From Jannaschia pagri (GTDB lineage: Bacteria; Pseudomonadota; Alphaproteobacteria; Rhodobacterales; Rhodobacteraceae): a DNA stretch of 64,000 nt. Made by a program: the position numbers and the translations under genes. The number at the start of each line of letters is the position of its first letter. The first letter of the stretch is position 1. The notes beneath the pieces are model-generated. The model was not told the origin of the DNA. It saw only the letters and a list, made by a program, of their open reading frames with translations, and did not search any database. The stretch lies in the NCBI RefSeq assembly GCF_019655435.1, contig NZ_BPFH01000005.1, positions 310,001-374,000 on the forward strand, read 5' to 3'. Below are positions 60,570 through 64,000 of this stretch, in pieces.

Positions 60570-62129
60570 TCAAGCGTCTCGCAACGCGCGCCGCAGCACT
60601 TTGCCCGTGGCCGTCATCGGCAGAGCGTCAATGAACCGAACGGCCCGGGGCGCCATATGTGGGGAGAGGCGCTCGCGCACCCAATCAATGAGGGTCTGCG
60701 CCAGCGACTCCTCTGGGCTATCGGTCACCACAAAGGCCGTCACCGCCTCCCCTCGCGTTGCATCCGGAAGCCCGACGACCGCGCAATTCACGACGCTCGG
60801 ATGCGCCAAAAGACAGGTCTCGATCTCGGTTGGCCCAATGCGATACCCCGCCGACGTGATAATATCGTCATCGCGGGACACATACGTCATCTCCGGCCCA
60901 TCCAAGCGCGCAAGGTCGCCCGTGCGCAGCCAGCCGTTTTGCCATTTGGCGGCAGTCTGGTCGGGCTTATTCCAGTATCGCAAGAATGTCGCTGCCGACC
61001 CCTTGGTACAGATCTCGCCAACTTGACCGTCGGCAACCGGCGCGCCCTCCGCATCCAAGACGGCCACCTCGACCCCAGGAACCGCACGGCCCAAGGTACC
61101 TGGAATAACCGTTTGCGTGCCCGCACAGGCCGCCATGACCAGGTTGCACTCGGTCTGGCCATAGATCTCGTTGATGTCCACGCGCAGGCTGTCACGCCCC
61201 CAGGCCAAAAGCCCTGCGCCCAAAGCTTCGCCGCCCGACAAAACCGCCCTCAGTTGCAGGTCCTTCGGCGCGGGCTCCCGACGCAACAGCTTGAGCGCCG
61301 TGGGCGGCAAAAAACTGGTGGACACACCTTCGGCGGCCATAAGGTCCCAGGCGGTGCGCGCATCGAACTTGCCAAAGCGTTTCGCCACAAGCGGCACGCC
61401 GAACCAAAGCGCGGGCATGGCCAAATCCATCAACCCGCCGATCCAGGCCCAATCGGCCGGTGTCCAGGCCACATCGCCAGGGTGTGGAAACCCCTCAAGT
61501 GCGGTCTCGACACAGGGCAGATGGCCGTACAGGAACCGGTGGGCGTGCAGCACCCCCTTCGGCGTCCCAGTGGTGCCGGAAGTATAGATCATCATCGCCG
61601 GATCTTCGGCGAGGGTTTGAACGGCGGCTCCCAGTGGCGCGCCGCTCAGGTCCCAGGTGGCCACATCCAGCCGCAGGGAAAGCTCCGGCAGATCAAGACC
61701 GGACAGTTTCGCCAAACCGGTCGCGTCCGACACAACGGCCCGGGCAGCCGAATCGCGCAACCGGTACTCCAGAGCCTCCGGCCCAAACAGCCCAAACAGC
61801 GGCAGAGAGATAGCGCCCAGCTTCATGGCCGCGAAATGGGCCACCATGACCTCAGCCTGTTGCGGCAACAGAAGCGCTACCCGATCCCCACGCCCGACCC
61901 CGGCCCGTGACAGAACGCCAGCCAAGCGATCCGAGGCGTCCTTGAGGGCGCCATAGGTCCAGGTGCGGCGCCCATCGGACAGATCGAGAATGGCTATCCG
62001 GTCCGGCTCTGCCTCTGCCCAACTGTCGCAGCAGCCATGGGCGATGTTGAATTGCTCGGGAATGGTCCAGGTGAAGGCGGCGCGCATTTCCTCCCACGGG
62101 GCAAGACGGGCAATGGTACGGCGCTGCAC
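60570..62129 (-). CDS. Acyl-CoA synthetase (AMP-binding)
   Basis: The 519-residue adenylate-forming enzyme shows MIYTSGTTGTPKGVLHAHR near residue 175, NEIYGQTECNLVM near 323, WLRTGDLARLDG near 405, and the catalytic Lys in LPMTATGKVLRR at the end. Its N-terminal PEQFNIAHGCCDSWAEAEPDR is typical of medium-chain or acetyl-CoA synthetase-like proteins. The chain length preference is not readable. It starts 5 bp after the lipoprotein gene stop, so the two are probably co-transcribed. Confidence 0.9.
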   Translation of the reverse strand: MQRRTIARLAPWEEMRAAFTWTIPEQFNIAHGCCDSWAEAEPDRIAILDLSDGRRTWTYGALKDASDRLAGVLSRAGVGRGDRVALLLPQQAEVMVAHFAAMKLGAISLPLFGLFGPEALEYRLRDSAARAVVSDATGLAKLSGLDLPELSLRLDVATWDLSGAPLGAAVQTLAEDPAMMIYTSGTTGTPKGVLHAHRFLYGHLPCVETALEGFPHPGDVAWTPADWAWIGGLMDLAMPALWFGVPLVAKRFGKFDARTAWDLMAAEGVSTSFLPPTALKLLRREPAPKDLQLRAVLSGGEALGAGLLAWGRDSLRVDINEIYGQTECNLVMAACAGTQTVIPGTLGRAVPGVEVAVLDAEGAPVADGQVGEICTKGSAATFLRYWNKPDQTAAKWQNGWLRTGDLARLDGPEMTYVSRDDDIITSAGYRIGPTEIETCLLAHPSVVNCAVVGLPDATRGEAVTAFVVTDSPEESLAQTLIDWVRERLSPHMAPRAVRFIDALPMTATGKVLRRALRDA

Positions 62130-62134
62130 GGCTG

Positions 62135-62629
62135 TTAGCCCGCGGTCAGGGTCACCGGATGCAGGCCGGTCAGGGGCAGACCTAGGGCCTGAAGCGCCGA
62201 CAGGCTGATCTGCGCCCCGCCGTCCCCTGACCCAATGGGCCTCAAGGTCACGGCGATGGCATCCCCATCACCGGTGCGCACCGTTCCGGGCTGTTCGCTG
62301 TCAACCAGGGCCGATTTGACCCACAGACCGGGATCGACTGGGTCGCCCAGGGCCACCGTGACCTCCCCCAAAGGCCCGCCCGTCGTCGCTTCGGCGGCGG
62401 CCCGGGCGGCGTCTTTGTCGGCATCGGACACCGTATCAAGCACGTCGGGCGATGTGGTGACACCAACCGGGGGCCGGGCGGCCTCCGGCAGCGGGGCCGG
62501 GGCGCCGATGTCTTCCTCTGCTTCGGGTGCGGCCTCCGTCCCACCGGGACGTAGTTGATCCAACACGGGCAATTGCGCGCATCCTGCCGCCGACAGCGCG
62601 AGGATCAGGGCGGGGGCGAGACGGATCAT
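62135..62629 (-). CDS. Small lipoprotein, unknown function
   Basis: The 164-residue product has a lipobox (LSAAGCAQ, Cys17) and so should be anchored in a membrane. A Pro/Glu/Ala-rich spacer covers about residues 25-70. A C-terminal domain follows with [20 protein letters not shown] near 92 and an alternating Leu/Ser/Ala end. Proteins of this layout are sometimes mislabelled D-galactarate dehydratase; nothing here supports that enzyme. It is divergent from moaA. Confidence 0.7.
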   Translation of the reverse strand: MIRLAPALILALSAAGCAQLPVLDQLRPGGTEAAPEAEEDIGAPAPLPEAARPPVGVTTSPDVLDTVSDADKDAARAAAEATTGGPLGEVTVALGDPVDPGLWVKSALVDSEQPGTVRTGDGDAIAVTLRPIGSGDGGAQISLSALQALGLPLTGLHPVTLTAG

Positions 62630-62849
62630 GGCGGAATCTCTTTCGTTTCGAGGGGGTCACCTAGGACTGCACTCTACTGCCCTCGGCGCGGCTGTCACCC
62701 CGCTGCCACCGCCAACGCCCTGGATCGACACTGGATTGCCACCACACCTCACGCGACACGCACACCTTACGGGACAAGCGGCCCAGGTTCGGCGCCCCTC
62801 GACGTTCGACCACCTTGTCCCCGCGCGATGCGCCCGATACCGTTCTCCC

Positions 62850-63863
62850 ATGACCGGACCTTTGATCGACCCCTTTGCCCGCTCCATCGACTACCTACGC
62901 GTGTCGGTGACGGACCGCTGCGACTTCCGCTGCACCTACTGCATGTCGGAGCATATGACCTTTCTGCCGAAGAAAGAGCTCCTGACCCTAGAGGAGTTGG
63001 ACCGCCTCTGTTCCGCCTTCGTGCGCATGGGCGTTCGCAAGCTGCGGATCACAGGTGGGGAGCCTTTGGTTCGCAAGGGGATCATGACCTTCTTCGACGG
63101 CATGTCCCGTCACATCGGTGCGGGCCTCGATGAGTTGACGCTCACGACCAACGGCAGTCAGTTGGAGCGGTTTGCCCAGCCCCTCTGGGATGCGGGCGTG
63201 CGGCGGATCAATGTCTCGCTGGATACGCTGGACCCGGAGAAGTTTCAGGCGATCACCCGTTGGGGGTCGCTGGAAAAGGTGCGTCGGGGCATCGACGCGG
63301 CCCGCGCCGCTGGCATGCGGGTTAAGATCAACACCGTAGCGCTCAAGGGCTTCAACGAGGCCGAACTCTTCGACCTGATCGATTGGTGCAAACGCGACGA
63401 TCTGGACATCACCTTTATCGAGGTCATGCCCATGGGCGACATGGGTGACGGCACCGATGGCACCCTGCGGCTGGGTCAGTATTGGCCCTTGAAGGACCTG
63501 CGCGCGCGTCTGGCTGAACGCTTCACGCTGAGCGAACTGAGCTACAAGACCGGCGGCCCCGCCCGGTATTTCGCGCTAGAGGAAACCGGCCAGCGCGTGG
63601 GCTTTATCACGCCGCTGACACACAACTTCTGCGAATCGTGCAACCGCGTTCGTCTGACCTGCACGGGCGAGTTGTACATGTGCCTTGGTCAGGAAGACAT
63701 GGCCGACCTACGCGCGCCGCTCCGCGCCTCTGAGGCCGACGCCCCTGTCGAGGATGCCATCCGCGCTGCCATCGCTCGCAAGCCCAAGGGCCATGATTTC
63801 GACTATTCCCGCCAGCGGGCCGATGGACAGATGTCCCGCCATATGAGCCACACCGGCGGCTGA
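62850..63863 (+). CDS. moaA: GTP 3',8-cyclase MoaA
   Basis: The 337-residue radical SAM enzyme performs the first step of molybdenum cofactor synthesis with MoaC. The N-terminal cluster is CDFRCTYC (Cys24, Cys28, Cys31), followed by [12 protein letters not shown] near 70. The C-terminal cluster ligands are in [20 protein letters not shown] near 260-280. Unusually the protein ends at GG-less MSHTGG: a terminal Gly-Gly is kept, as needed for the family. The ATG at 62850 fits the family start; open sequence upstream is noncoding. Confidence 0.96.
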   Translation: MTGPLIDPFARSIDYLRVSVTDRCDFRCTYCMSEHMTFLPKKELLTLEELDRLCSAFVRMGVRKLRITGGEPLVRKGIMTFFDGMSRHIGAGLDELTLTTNGSQLERFAQPLWDAGVRRINVSLDTLDPEKFQAITRWGSLEKVRRGIDAARAAGMRVKINTVALKGFNEAELFDLIDWCKRDDLDITFIEVMPMGDMGDGTDGTLRLGQYWPLKDLRARLAERFTLSELSYKTGGPARYFALEETGQRVGFITPLTHNFCESCNRVRLTCTGELYMCLGQEDMADLRAPLRASEADAPVEDAIRAAIARKPKGHDFDYSRQRADGQMSRHMSHTGG

Positions 63864-64000
63864 CGGGCGACCGACAGCGCGGGTCCTGTGGCCGTTCGGA
63901 CGGAACAGTCCTCGCAACCATTCGGGCTCGCTCGTTTCCGGCGCTTTCCGGTTTCTCGTGCTTTTTCGAGACAGGGCAAATTGCCTCATCCAAAGGGCCC

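Noticed and set aside
60228-61910. Open frame of 560 codons antisense to the acyl-CoA synthetase
   Set aside because: Overlaps two supported genes and has no domain signature or start context.
63708-63993. Minus-strand frame across the moaA 3' end to the right edge
   Set aside because: It overlaps moaA by about 150 bp and has no recognisable protein features; a gene beyond the edge cannot be judged.
1-64000. CRISPR arrays, prophage, intact insertion sequences, rRNA or tRNA genes
   Set aside because: I saw no regularly spaced repeats, no transposase or phage structural proteins and no RNA-gene signatures on reading both strands.

Overview
This window is GC-rich chromosomal DNA from an alphaproteobacterium, most likely a member of the Rhodobacteraceae (roseobacter group). 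The evidence is the gene content and order: the alphaproteobacterial F1-ATPase zeta inhibitor beside purC, a split corrinoid methionine synthase (separate homocysteine methyltransferase and B12-binding proteins), purL-bolA-grxD, yfgM-bamB-der, a SitABCD manganese importer under a Fur/Mur-like box, and a prpE-type acyl-CoA synthetase. I see no rRNA, tRNA, CRISPR array, phage module or intact insertion sequence. The genus cannot be fixed from the sequence alone.

Layout. 1-1.7 kb: a DctB-like sensor kinase, cut by the left edge. 1.8-6.3 kb: purine genes purQ, purS and purC, with purQ split from purSC by an alcohol dehydrogenase and a small exported protein, then the zeta-subunit gene. 6.3-15.1 kb: two poorly known genes, the methionine-synthase region (bmtB-like, exonuclease-phosphatase, PA0069-type radical SAM, bmtC-like), a GST, a SodC-like protein with missing metal ligands, and a YbjQ/DUF1638 operon. 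15.1-18.4 kb: purL, bolA and grxD. 18.4-22.2 kb: yfgM-bamB-der on the minus strand, followed by a 43-residue membrane protein. 22.4-27.9 kb: an RND efflux pair behind a perfect 18-bp operator-like palindrome. 27.9-31.5 kb: sitABCD. 32-34 kb: a TfoX C-terminal-domain protein and a Pro/Ala-rich exported protein. 33.8-38.3 kb: the tightly overlapping nucleoside-salvage operon cdd-deoA-deoB-add-upp. 38.4-43.2 kb: YHS, DUF1801 and MBL proteins, gltX and an alpha/beta hydrolase-OsmC fusion. 43.2-46.6 kb: prpE followed directly by a sensorless hybrid kinase. 46.8-49.0 kb: a compact operon of a TIGR01244 protein, three nitrile hydratase/thiocyanate hydrolase-like subunits and a VOC protein. 49-55.5 kb: a peptide-type ABC transporter with one fused double ATPase transcribed divergently. 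55.6-64 kb: argE-like, type II NADH dehydrogenase, M20 aminoacylase, an AT-rich island with a small exported protein, an acyl-CoA synthetase, a lipoprotein and moaA.

Most of the window is conserved housekeeping, heavily linked by 4-nt ATGA or GTGA overlaps. The points that most deserve a second look are the thiocyanate-hydrolase-like operon, whose metal-binding motif has Arg in place of the first Cys; the SodC-like protein lacking canonical Cu and Zn ligands; the RND permease with a roughly 110-residue extra insertion; the nested operator architecture upstream of sitA; paired perfect hairpins sharing a TTTTC-NNN-GAAAA core; and several very short genes (33, 39 and 43 codons) that ordinary gene callers may skip.
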